Assembly (NCBI RefSeq): GCF_018131185.1
Contig: NZ_JAFCJE010000006.1
Location: forward strand, 124,001 to 188,000
From: Bradyrhizobium diazoefficiens
GTDB lineage: Bacteria; Pseudomonadota; Alphaproteobacteria; Rhizobiales; Xanthobacteraceae
Direction: 5' to 3'
Length of the DNA stretch: 64,000 nt
Positions 35,678 through 43,663 of the stretch are shown in pieces; positions within the stretch are counted from its first letter, which is position 1; each line of letters begins with the position of its first letter. The translations under genes and the position numbers were made by a program. The notes beneath the pieces were generated by a model, which ran no database searches, was not told where the DNA came from, and saw only the letters and a list, made by a program, of their open reading frames with translations.

Positions 35678-36340
35678 ATGGCTGCGTTGAAACTCGCGAT
35701 CGGCAACAAGAACTACTCGTCATGGTCGATGCGGCCCTGGCTCGCGCTGCGCGCCAACGACATCCCGTTCGTGGAGACGCTCATCCCGCTCTACACCGAT
35801 AATCCCGCGGACAAGGAGCAGATCCTGTCCTTCAGCCGCGCCGGCAAGGTGCCGGTCCTGGTCGATGGCGACGTCACGGTGTGGGATTCGCTCGCCATCA
35901 TCGAATACGTCGCCGAGCGCTATCCGGAAGTGAAGCTGTGGCCGGACGACGTCGCCGCGCGCGCGCATGCCCGATCGGTGTGCGCCGAGATGCACTCCGG
36001 ATTCGTGGCTCTGCGCAACGAATGCGGCATGAACCTGCACCGGCCAGTGCGGGCCGTGACGCTGTCCGCGGACGCCAAGGCCAACGTCGCGCGGATCGAG
36101 GAGATCTGGCGCGAGTGCCGCACGCGCCATGGCGCAGCGGGCCCGTTCCTGTTCGGCCGCTTCGGTGCGGCGGACGCGATGTACGCGCCGGTCGTGCACC
36201 GCCTGCGCACCTACGCGATCGACGTCGCCCCGGACACCAGGGCCTACATGGAGACGATGATGGCGCTGCCGGCGTTCCAGGAATGGACCCGCGAGGGGCT
36301 GGCCGAAACGCTTGTCATTGCAAAATTCGAGGATGCCTGA
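35678..36340 (+). CDS. Glutathione S-transferase family protein
   Basis: A 220-residue protein. The thioredoxin-like N-terminal domain starts LAIGNKNYSSWSMRPWLALRA, with the Ser-rich turn used for glutathione activation, then GKVPVLVDGDVTVWDSLAIIEYVAERYP, which carries the cis-Pro and the Asp-Ser glutathione site. The C-terminal helical domain contains FLFGRFGAADAMYAPVVHRL. The substrate is unknown. Confidence 0.93.
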   Translation: MAALKLAIGNKNYSSWSMRPWLALRANDIPFVETLIPLYTDNPADKEQILSFSRAGKVPVLVDGDVTVWDSLAIIEYVAERYPEVKLWPDDVAARAHARSVCAEMHSGFVALRNECGMNLHRPVRAVTLSADAKANVARIEEIWRECRTRHGAAGPFLFGRFGAADAMYAPVVHRLRTYAIDVAPDTRAYMETMMALPAFQEWTREGLAETLVIAKFEDA

Positions 36341-36640
36341 TCGTCTGGTCCGACGGGGGCCGCCGGCCGGCGGCCTCACAGTCCAGAAATGACCGGAGCC
36401 GCGGATCAAGTGGGCTGCGACCGACCTGCGACACACCGCTCTGAACGCGCGGCGCCGGCGGGTATCATCGGCCCACCGGTTCCATCGCTATCATTCTGAA
36501 AAGACTGCAAGATTTGCGTGTTTGCCATGCGGGCATGGCGCTGGCCAAAACCGCCGGCCGCATGCTATACAGCGCGTGGGTTTCCGGCCGGCCGTCGCAG
36601 TGGGACCATGGGCGAGGCAGGCGTTGTTTGAGTGGAGAGG
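36341..36640. other. Gene-free region
   Basis: About 300 bp after the GST gene. No repeat of the families above and no credible frame; GGCCGCCGGCCGGCGGCC near 36358-36375 is a GC-rich palindrome that could act as a hairpin after the GST gene, without a T-run. Confidence 0.35.
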
Positions 36641-36835
36641 GTGTTGAAGCACAAATTCCCGATTGGAACGCGCGTATTGTTCACGGCCAGCAACGTCGCG
36701 CGCCCCGCTGCCAGCGGTTCGTATGAGGTCATCCGTCTGCTGCCGACCGACGGCGACGACTGCCAGTACCGGATCAAGAGCTCGACCGAAGCCTTCGAAC
36801 GCGTCGCGAAGGAAAGCCAGCTCGCGCTCTCCTAG
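36641..36835 (+). CDS. Small conserved hypothetical protein
   Basis: A roughly 64-residue beta-rich protein: KHKFPIGTRVLFTASN, GSYEVIRLLPTDGDDCQYR and a C-terminal SSTEAFERVAKESQLAL. The fold suggests a small barrel; no function assigned. Start ambiguous: GTG at 36632, GTG at 36641 and TTG at 36644 are in frame, with GGAGAGG at 36634-36640. The middle one gives a protein starting MLKHKF. Confidence 0.62.
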   Translation: MLKHKFPIGTRVLFTASNVARPAASGSYEVIRLLPTDGDDCQYRIKSSTEAFERVAKESQLALS

Positions 36836-36903
36836 AGATCGACGTCATCAGCGCATTCGCGCCTCCTGCGGAATTGTGTCCTGCCGCCGTTAAAAGGCCC
36901 GCT

Positions 36904-36942
36904 TCACCTTCAAAAGGTGAGCCGGGGCAGTTACCGGCTCAC
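36904..36942. promoter_or_regulatory. Overlapping alternative hairpins before the membrane-protein gene
   Basis: TCACCTT (36904-36910) pairs with AAGGTGA (36914-36920), and GTGAGCCGG (36917-36925) pairs with CCGGCTCAC (36934-36942). The two stems share GTGA and so exclude each other, 50 bp before the next start codon. This may be a leader switch or simply a repeat. Confidence 0.35.
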
Positions 36943-36991
36943 GGTGCTCGCTTGACCATTCGCTCTCTGCTCGCGTGAGGGGACGTCGCGC

Positions 36992-37984
36992 ATGAACTGG
37001 GCATGGGCCACTTCGCTCGACCAAATCTGGCGCTCGCCGGCCTTTCCGATGTGGATGACGCTGGCCGCTGCCGGATTCTTCGGCTTGATCCTGCTGATCA
37101 CGCTGCTGCGCGCCGATAGGTCGGTCGCCAACGGCGCGCTGACCGTGATCACGCTGCTGTCCATCGCGATCGCCGGAGCTGCCACCGTGCGCATCTATGG
37201 CCCGGCGGGGCACGACTCCCCGACCGAGGCGCGCGCGCAAGGTGCTGTCGTCGCGAGCCTGCCGGCGCTGTCCTGCCTCGACGACCTCGCCGGCGATGCC
37301 GTCGCCATTGGCTGCGAGAGGGCGCTGTTCGGCTCGCCGGACGCTGCGGCTGCGGCCGTGTCCTACACCGCGGCCCGGATCGACCGGCTGACCGCACTCG
37401 GTGATTCCGCGACCGCCGAGAAGAGCCTGACGGCGGACATGAAGGCCGTGCGCAAGGCGCTGGAGCGCGACCGCTATGGCCTCGTGGCGCAGGTGCTGGT
37501 CGCGCGCGACGGCTGCACGCAGTTCGACTGCGCCGCGTTCCGCGCGCTGACCGACCAGCAGCAGGTCGCCGCCAACATGGAGTCCCATCTCTACGACACG
37601 CTGGTCGCGCGCCATGCGCCGACCTGGAACCCGCCTGCAGCGGTGCCGCCGATGCCGGCCAATGCGGCGCTCGCTGGGCTGCCGCCCTCGATGCCGACGG
37701 GCAAGCCGACCAATGCGGAGTTCCCGAGCGCCTTGTCGACGCCGCCTGTGAGCATCATGAATCCGGAGCCCACGGCGACGACGCGGCAGGCTGCGCCCGC
37801 CGCAAACGCAGCGCCGGCGCCGCGCGCGCCAGCGGCTGCCTCCGCACAAGCACCGGCGCCCGCGGCACCACCGGCCGCGAAGAAACCGCCGGCCCCCAAG
37901 GCCGCGCGCGCCCCCGCAGCGCCGGTTCCGCTCGCGCCGCCACCGGCCACGGCGGCCGCTCCCGCGGCTGCGGATAACGAGTAG
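36992..37984 (+). CDS. Hypothetical membrane protein with Pro/Ala-rich tail
   Basis: A 330-residue protein with two N-terminal membrane helices (about 18-39 and 46-66), a helical region with four Cys (SCLDDLAG, IGCERAL, DGCTQFDC) predicted outside the membrane, and a long Pro/Ala/Lys-rich disordered C-terminus from about residue 210. No known domain recognised. Followed 42 bp later by a DUF1489 gene on the same strand. Confidence 0.72.
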   Translation: MNWAWATSLDQIWRSPAFPMWMTLAAAGFFGLILLITLLRADRSVANGALTVITLLSIAIAGAATVRIYGPAGHDSPTEARAQGAVVASLPALSCLDDLAGDAVAIGCERALFGSPDAAAAAVSYTAARIDRLTALGDSATAEKSLTADMKAVRKALERDRYGLVAQVLVARDGCTQFDCAAFRALTDQQQVAANMESHLYDTLVARHAPTWNPPAAVPPMPANAALAGLPPSMPTGKPTNAEFPSALSTPPVSIMNPEPTATTRQAAPAANAAPAPRAPAAASAQAPAPAAPPAAKKPPAPKAARAPAAPVPLAPPPATAAAPAAADNE

Positions 37985-38026
37985 ATCGGCATTCCAAATG
38001 CGGTGCTGCCCGGCTAATGCTTGGGC

Positions 38027-38467
38027 ATGCCGCTACATCTGATCAAGCTCGCCGTCGGCTGCGACTCCGTCAAGGAATTGAAGGAGTGGATCGCCGAACG
38101 GATGCAGACCGCGAAGAAAAAGGGTCTGCCGCAACATCACATCCACATCACCCGCATGGTGCCCAAGCGCGACGCCGAAATCCTCGCGGGCGGGTCGCTC
38201 TATTGGGTGATCAAGGGCGAGATTGCCGCGCGCGAAAAGATCATCGGTATCGAGCCGTTCCGGGACAAGGACGGCATCGGGCGTTGCCGCATCGTGATGC
38301 AGCCGAAGGTGATCTCGGTGTCGCCCCGGCCGATGCGCCCGTTCCAGGGCTGGCGCTACCTCACCGACGATTCCGTGCCGTCCGATCTCGGCAAATCCGC
38401 CGCCGGCTCGATCGCGGCGATGCCGGAGCCGATGCGGCGCGAATTGCGCGATCTCGGGCTGCTCTAA
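38027..38467 (+). CDS. DUF1489 family protein
   Basis: A 146-residue soluble protein with the DUF1489 sequence plan: [13 protein letters not shown] at the start, [19 protein letters not shown] and a C-terminal [18 protein letters not shown]. Function unknown, alphaproteobacterial distribution. ATG at 38027 preferred over TTG at 38021. Its stop codon overlaps that of the convergent panC by 3-4 bp. Confidence 0.87.
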   Translation: MPLHLIKLAVGCDSVKELKEWIAERMQTAKKKGLPQHHIHITRMVPKRDAEILAGGSLYWVIKGEIAAREKIIGIEPFRDKDGIGRCRIVMQPKVISVSPRPMRPFQGWRYLTDDSVPSDLGKSAAGSIAAMPEPMRRELRDLGLL

Positions 38468-39315
38468 ACTCCGATATTGTCGATCAGCCGGGTGTTGCCG
38501 AGCTTGGCCGCGACCAGGATCCGCAAGGGGCCGTCCTCGCGCGAGGCGGCTGGCGCCAGCGTCTCGGCATGGCGGATCTCGTAATAGTCGAGCGCAAAGC
38601 CCGCCGCCGTGATCATCTCGGCGCCGCCGGCCATCGCAGGCGCCACGGCATCGCCGGCCTTGATCCGCTGCGCGCTCGCTTTCATGGCACGGTAGAGGAC
38701 GGTGGCGGTCTGCCGCTCCTCGGGCGACAGATAGACGTTGCGCGAGGACATCGCGAGCCCGTCGCGCTCGCGCACCGTGCGCGAGCCGATCACCTTGACG
38801 CCGAGGTCGAGGTCGCGCGCCATCTGCGTCACCACCCGCAACTGCTGAAAGTCCTTTTCGCCGAAGATCGCGAAGTCCGGCCGGACTTGCGTGAACAGCT
38901 TGCCGACGACGGTGGCGACGCCGCCGAAGAAGTGCGGGCGGAAACGGTCCTCGAGGCCGACGAGCGCCGGTCCCTCCGGCACGATTCGGGTGGCGAAGCC
39001 GCCGGGATACATGGCCTTGACGTCCGGATGCCAGACGACGTCGACGTCCTCGGCCGCGAGCTTGGCGATGTCGGCCTTCCAGGTGCGCGGATAGGCGCCG
39101 AAATCCTCGGTCGGGGCGAACTGGGTCGGGTTGACGAAGATCGAGACCACGACGCGGCTGGCGCGCCGCTTGGCGAGGCGGACGAGGGACACATGCCCGT
39201 CATGAAGGGCCCCCATGGTCGGGACCAGTGCGATCGTGGCCTTTCGCTTGCGAAGATTGTCGACGGCGCGGCGCAAGGTCGGGACCGTGCGGACGATCAG
39301 GGGGCTTGATGACAT
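38464..39315 (-). CDS. panC: Pantothenate synthetase
   Basis: A 283-residue cytosolic ligase joining pantoate and beta-alanine with ATP in coenzyme A synthesis. Family motifs: [15 protein letters not shown] (nucleotide HxGH-type), [37 protein letters not shown] and [10 protein letters not shown]. Start at 39315 is the first Met giving the standard PanC N-terminus. It is divergent from mipZ, and panB is not in the window. Confidence 0.96.
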   Translation of the reverse strand: MSSSPLIVRTVPTLRRAVDNLRKRKATIALVPTMGALHDGHVSLVRLAKRRASRVVVSIFVNPTQFAPTEDFGAYPRTWKADIAKLAAEDVDVVWHPDVKAMYPGGFATRIVPEGPALVGLEDRFRPHFFGGVATVVGKLFTQVRPDFAIFGEKDFQQLRVVTQMARDLDLGVKVIGSRTVRERDGLAMSSRNVYLSPEERQTATVLYRAMKASAQRIKAGDAVAPAMAGGAEMITAAGFALDYYEIRHAETLAPAASREDGPLRILVAAKLGNTRLIDNIGV

Positions 39316-39543
39316 CGGGACTCGGTAGGTTGGGAAGCGGCGCGGCACGATGCGGCGCCCGGGGCGGCTAACCTTAACAAGCAGGGATCGTGGACGCCAT
39401 GCACCCGGATGCGGCACAGCATTCTCCGCAAGCTGGCGCACGACATCGCAACATTGTGGGCTGTATCACAGACGAAGATTGGCGCCGCTATTCATGATGG
39501 ACGACGGCGCAGTACGATTTGCATAACCCGTCACGCATTTCAC

Positions 39544-39563
39544 TTGACCGTGGACGCGGTCAA
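39544..39563. promoter_or_regulatory. Palindrome upstream of mipZ
   Basis: TTGACCG-TGGACG-CGGTCAA is a perfect 7-6-7 inverted repeat 36 bp before the mipZ start; it could be an operator or overlap the promoter (TTGACC resembles a -35 element). Confidence 0.4.
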
Positions 39564-39598
39564 CTCGAAGATATTCACCAGGGGTGTTGAGGATCGCC

Positions 39599-40522
39599 AT
39601 GCTTGTGCAGGCTAGCCAAGGCCAATCCGGCTCGGCGCATGTGGTCGTGCTCGGCAACGAGAAGGGCGGCTCCGGCAAGTCGACCACCGCCCTGCACATC
39701 GCGGTCGCGCTCCTGAAGGCCGGCCAGCGCGTCGCCACCATCGACCTCGACTGCCGTCAGCAGAGCTTTACCCACTACATCGGCAACCGTTCTGCCTGGG
39801 CGCGCCGCACCAAGCTCGACCTCGAATTGCCGGTACATCGCTGCATCAAGCTCGGCGAGACCATGCAGATCGCCGAGAACGAGAATTCCGAGTTCCAGCA
39901 GTTCATGGAGGCGGTCTCGGCAGTCGAGAGCAGCTTCGACTTCATCGTCATCGACACGCCCGGCACAGACAGTTACCTCATGCGGCTCGCGCACTCGATG
40001 GCGGACACGCTGGTCACGCCGATCAACGACAGCTTCCTCGATTTCGACGTGCTCGGCACCGTCGATCCCGCGAGCTACGCGGTGACGGGCGAGAGCCACT
40101 ACGCCGAGATGGTGCGCGACGTCAGGCGCAAGCGCCGTCAGCTCGACGGTTCGACCACCGACTGGATCGTCGTGCGCAACCGCCTGTCGATGCTCGGCTC
40201 CCGCAACAAGCAGCTCGTCGCGGAGGGGTTGAAGGATCTGTCGCTGCGGCTCGGCTTCCGCTACGTCGACGGCTTCGCCGAACGCGTGGTCTACCGCGAA
40301 TTTTTCCCGCGCGGCCTCACCGCCCTCGACGAGATCGACGAGGCCACGCTGGGCATGCGGCCCAATCTCGGCCATCTCACCGCACGCGAAGAGGTGACGA
40401 GCCTGCTTCGCCAGCTCAAGCTGCCGCTCGACGAGCGCGGTCGCCGCCGCGCCGCCAACCGGGCCGAGTGGTTCAACCAGATCGACAAGCCGCTCGAAGT
40501 CCACGACATTCTGGGCGCCTGA
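39599..40522 (+). CDS. mipZ: Division plane positioning ATPase MipZ
   Basis: A 307-residue ParA/MinD-superfamily ATPase. The deviant Walker A GNEKGGSGKSTTALH is near residues 19-33; the switch region TIDLDCRQQSFTHYI, DFIVIDTPG and TDWIVVRNRLS are the MipZ-specific blocks. In Caulobacter it binds ParB at the poles, forms a gradient and blocks FtsZ away from midcell. GAGGA with a 6-nt spacer favours the ATG at 39599. Its neighbour panC is divergent; a perfect palindrome lies 36 bp upstream. Confidence 0.96.
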   Translation: MLVQASQGQSGSAHVVVLGNEKGGSGKSTTALHIAVALLKAGQRVATIDLDCRQQSFTHYIGNRSAWARRTKLDLELPVHRCIKLGETMQIAENENSEFQQFMEAVSAVESSFDFIVIDTPGTDSYLMRLAHSMADTLVTPINDSFLDFDVLGTVDPASYAVTGESHYAEMVRDVRRKRRQLDGSTTDWIVVRNRLSMLGSRNKQLVAEGLKDLSLRLGFRYVDGFAERVVYREFFPRGLTALDEIDEATLGMRPNLGHLTAREEVTSLLRQLKLPLDERGRRRAANRAEWFNQIDKPLEVHDILGA

Positions 40523-40866
40523 GGCGGTATAAAGCTACTTTCGACTGGTTTTCAGTGCTGGGTTCATGCTGGAACCGTGGCCGCGTTCGGCCGTTTTCAT
40601 CCTGCGTTTACCGCGAAATTGAACCCGATCGAGACGGATTGCGTCCGATAATGAGCTGCACCTGACGTAGCCACCGAACAACAACGAGGTGCCCAGAAAA
40701 GGTGTGCGGCGCACAATGAAAGGGCGGCCGGTTCACAATATTTGGCCTTCCTGTCACGCGCCTGTGACATATATTAGCGAATAGGCGACCAGAGGACGCA
40801 GAGCCTCGGAAGAACACGATTTTCAACAGGGATTCAGGCCGCAAGAGCCTGAGGCTGAGGACGAAA
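40523..40866. other. Intergenic region with a possible operator before the alpha/beta hydrolase gene
   Basis: About 340 bp. TGTCAC-GCGCCT-GTGACA (40752-40769) is a perfect 6-6-6 palindrome directly followed by TATATT, a plausible -10 box about 90 bp before the start codon. Nothing else coding is seen. Confidence 0.4.
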
Positions 40867-41727
40867 ATGAAGCGTGGAATTGCCGTTCTGGTTTCGGTCA
40901 GTGCTCTCTGCGGCATCGCCTATTTCACGGCGAGCAAGTGGGCGATCAAGCACGAGACCATCACTTTCTACGACGCTTCGCGCGACAACCGTCCTGTCCC
41001 TGTCCAGATCGCGGTGCGGCGCGACAAGGAAATGCAGGCCAATGCCGGCATGGTTACGCTGCCGGTCGCCGTGATCAATCACGGCAACACTGTCAAGAAC
41101 ACCGAATACGGCTTCCTCGCCAACATCTTCGCTGCGCGCGGCTACATGGTCGTGAGCCCGCAGCACGATCTGCCGACCGATCCTCCGATGGTCACCAAGC
41201 CCGGTGAGCTCTATGTCGGCCGGCTGCCGCAGATCCTGCGCGGTGTCGCCAACATCCATCTCGCCATGCATGAGATGAAAAAGGTTCAGCCCAACGCCGA
41301 CTACGCCAAGGTGACGATGGTCGGCCACTCCATGGGCGGCGACATCACGATGTATTTCGCCAAGCAGTATCCGGATGAGGTCAAGAAGGTCGTCACGCTC
41401 GACAATCTGCGCGTGCCCTTCGTCACCGCGGGCAAGTTCAAGATCCTGTCGTTCCGCTCGCAGGATCCGCAGTTCAAGGCCGATGCGGGCGTGCTCCCGA
41501 CCGACGAGGAATGCGAGAAGGCCGGTATCCAGGTCGTGAAGACCGAGTTTCAGCACAACGACATGCGTGACACCGGTCCGGACGTCGCCAAGAACTCGAT
41601 CCAGAGCATGCTCGACAAGTTCCTGAGCTCGACCGATAGCGAGATCGCGCCGGTCGATACGCAAACGTCGCCGCCGAACATTCTCGAGCCCGGCCCGGTT
41701 GCGCTGATGGCGCCTGCCAAGGGCTGA
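40867..41727 (+). CDS. Exported or anchored alpha/beta-hydrolase
   Basis: A 286-residue protein with an N-terminal hydrophobic segment (residues 4-22) that may be a signal anchor. The nucleophile elbow is VGHSMGGD (Gly-x-Ser-x-Gly); an oxyanion-type VAVINHGNT and a C-terminal EFQHNDM His complete the likely triad. Related proteins are annotated as alpha/beta hydrolase or lipase-like; the substrate is unknown. A palindromic site lies upstream. Confidence 0.84.
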   Translation: MKRGIAVLVSVSALCGIAYFTASKWAIKHETITFYDASRDNRPVPVQIAVRRDKEMQANAGMVTLPVAVINHGNTVKNTEYGFLANIFAARGYMVVSPQHDLPTDPPMVTKPGELYVGRLPQILRGVANIHLAMHEMKKVQPNADYAKVTMVGHSMGGDITMYFAKQYPDEVKKVVTLDNLRVPFVTAGKFKILSFRSQDPQFKADAGVLPTDEECEKAGIQVVKTEFQHNDMRDTGPDVAKNSIQSMLDKFLSSTDSEIAPVDTQTSPPNILEPGPVALMAPAKG

Positions 41728-41876
41728 TGCTTAGGAGCGGGCGGCGTAAGAGCTGCCGCCTCCCTCATCGCGGGTCACGATTGTCAAAGCCTCCGCCGGT
41801 CGCCGCCCGCGGGGGCTTTGCACATTGACCGGGGTGCCTGCGCTGACCACATTAGCCGCTCACGCAGGGCCGAGGG

Positions 41877-42626
41877 ATGTCGGGCGAACCTATCAAGCCG
41901 AGCCGCGGCGATGCCGTCTCGGCACACGCAGGCGGCGCGGTGCCGCAGGCCGGAACGTCGACCGCGGAGGACATTGCCGCTTTCGTCGCCAAGGCGCGGG
42001 CGCTGTCCCCCCATGCGCCGGGCGCGAAGGGTCGGCTGATCTTCGCATTGGATGCGACGTTGAGCCGGCAGCCCACCTGGGACATGGCCTGCGCGCTTCA
42101 GGCCGACATGTTTCGCGAGACCGCGGCACTGGGCAGTCTCGATATCCGGCTCGTCTACTATCGAGGCTTGAACGAGTGCCGCGCAACGGGCTGGATCTCC
42201 GACAGCACGAGGCTGGCGGCGTTGATGAGCAAGATCGATTGCCGCGGCGGCGACACCCAGATTGGCAAGGTGCTGAGCGAGGTGCGGCGCGAAGCGATCG
42301 CATCGGGCGTGCGCGCCGTCGTCTTCGTCGGCGATGCCATGGAGGAGAACGTCGACGAGCTCTGCGCCAAGGCCGGCGAGCTCGGCATGCTGAATGTCCC
42401 AGTGTTCGTGTTTCAGGAAGGACATGACGCGGTCGCCGAGCAGGCCTTCCGCGAGATCGCGCGCCTGACCGGCGGCGCCTGGTGCCGGTTTGATCCGGGC
42501 GCGGCGGCGCAGTTGCGCGAGCTGCTGCGGGCGGCCGCGGCCTATGCCGCCGGCGGACGCGCGGCATTGTTGAAATTGGCGCAGACCGCGAGCGGAGCGG
42601 CCAGGCTGATCGGTCAAATGAAGTAG
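41877..42626 (+). CDS. VWA-domain protein
   Basis: A 249-residue soluble protein with a von Willebrand A-like fold from about residue 50: GRLIFALDATLSRQPTW carries a DxTxS-type MIDAS variant, followed by IRLVYYRG, CRGGDTQIGKVL and VRAVVFVGDAMEENV (second metal loop). Such proteins often work with chaperones or AAA ATPases. The next gene, 72 bp on, encodes a membrane J-domain protein, suggesting joint function, though this is inferred. Confidence 0.83.
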   Translation: MSGEPIKPSRGDAVSAHAGGAVPQAGTSTAEDIAAFVAKARALSPHAPGAKGRLIFALDATLSRQPTWDMACALQADMFRETAALGSLDIRLVYYRGLNECRATGWISDSTRLAALMSKIDCRGGDTQIGKVLSEVRREAIASGVRAVVFVGDAMEENVDELCAKAGELGMLNVPVFVFQEGHDAVAEQAFREIARLTGGAWCRFDPGAAAQLRELLRAAAAYAAGGRAALLKLAQTASGAARLIGQMK

Positions 42627-42698
42627 CACTCAGGCCGTCGCGGCTCGCAGCGGGGCCTTTGCCATGCATTTTGGCGCGAGGGTGACTATATTCCGGTC

Positions 42699-43424
42699 AT
42701 GACCCTGATCGCCGGCGCTGTCGCTGTTATCACGCTTTACCTGCTGCTCCAGATGTTCCGCGCCGCCAACCCGGCGGCGTTGGCGCGCGCCATCAGGTTC
42801 GGGGGCGGCGTGGTGGCGCTGGCGGTCGCAGCATTCACGGGCTTGCGGGGCGAGCTGGCTGTGGCGATCCCGCTGGGGATTTTCGGCGCCGGGCTGCTGG
42901 GTTGGAAGCCGCTGGCAAACGCCGGCTTCGGCAATGTCGGCGGGCTGTTCGGCGGCGGTGCTGCACCCGCGTCAGGCCAGGCCTCACGCGTGCGCTCGCA
43001 ATTCCTGGACATGCGGCTCGACCACGACACCGGCCAGCTTGGCGGGCAGATCGTCGCCGGGCCTCACGCCGGGCGCGATCTCGGCGAGTTCGATCTCGCT
43101 GGCCTGCTGGCAATGGTCCCGACATTCGACGCCGAGAGCGTGGCCCTACTTGAAAGCTATCTGGACCGCCGGTTTCCCGCTTGGCGTCAGAACGCGCAGG
43201 GCGATGCGGCAGGGGGGCAGCGCCGCACGGCGGCGAGCGGCAAAATGACGGCGGAGGAGGCCTATCAGATCCTTGGCCTGCAGCCGGGGGCGGGGCGCGA
43301 CGACATCAGCCGGGCGCACAAGTCCCTGATGAAGAAACTCCATCCCGACCAGGGGGGCTCGAACTATCTCGCTGCCCGTGTAAACGAGGCCAAGGATACT
43401 CTGCTTCGTACGCATAACGGCTAA
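42699..43424 (+). CDS. Membrane-anchored J-domain protein
   Basis: A 241-residue protein with two N-terminal hydrophobic segments (about 2-20 and 34-68), a soluble linker, and a C-terminal J domain (about 182-240): EEAYQILGLQPGAGRDDISR and LMKKLHPDQGG. The HPD tripeptide needed to stimulate DnaK is intact. The topology, with the J domain last, resembles Tim14/DjlC-like proteins. Preceded by the VWA gene in the same direction. Confidence 0.88.
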   Translation: MTLIAGAVAVITLYLLLQMFRAANPAALARAIRFGGGVVALAVAAFTGLRGELAVAIPLGIFGAGLLGWKPLANAGFGNVGGLFGGGAAPASGQASRVRSQFLDMRLDHDTGQLGGQIVAGPHAGRDLGEFDLAGLLAMVPTFDAESVALLESYLDRRFPAWRQNAQGDAAGGQRRTAASGKMTAEEAYQILGLQPGAGRDDISRAHKSLMKKLHPDQGGSNYLAARVNEAKDTLLRTHNG

Positions 43425-43615
43425 CTCCGGCACCACGCTACAAACGCCCGTACCGCGTGAACTCCGCTTGCTCCGTTTGCCGTCGCCCCGATGCCCGCCA
43501 TTGTCGGCGTGGTCGATCCCTTGAGGAAAGTTTTAACCGTAATTTATTGACGAGAGGTTGTCGCGGAACAGCCTTGTCATGAACAGCGCCCGTGTGACCG
43601 CGCCCCGAAAACGAA

Positions 43616-43642
43616 AAATGCCCGCGCTAAGCGCGGGCATTT
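43616..43642 (-). terminator. Intrinsic terminator for the D,D-carboxypeptidase gene
   Basis: AAATGCCCGCGC and GCGCGGGCATTT form a 12-bp stem with a TAA loop. On the minus strand it is followed by TTCGTTTTCGG, giving a T-rich tail; it lies 21 bp after the stop codon at 43664. Confidence 0.88.
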
Positions 43643-43663
43643 CGTCTCGAACGGGGAAGGAGA

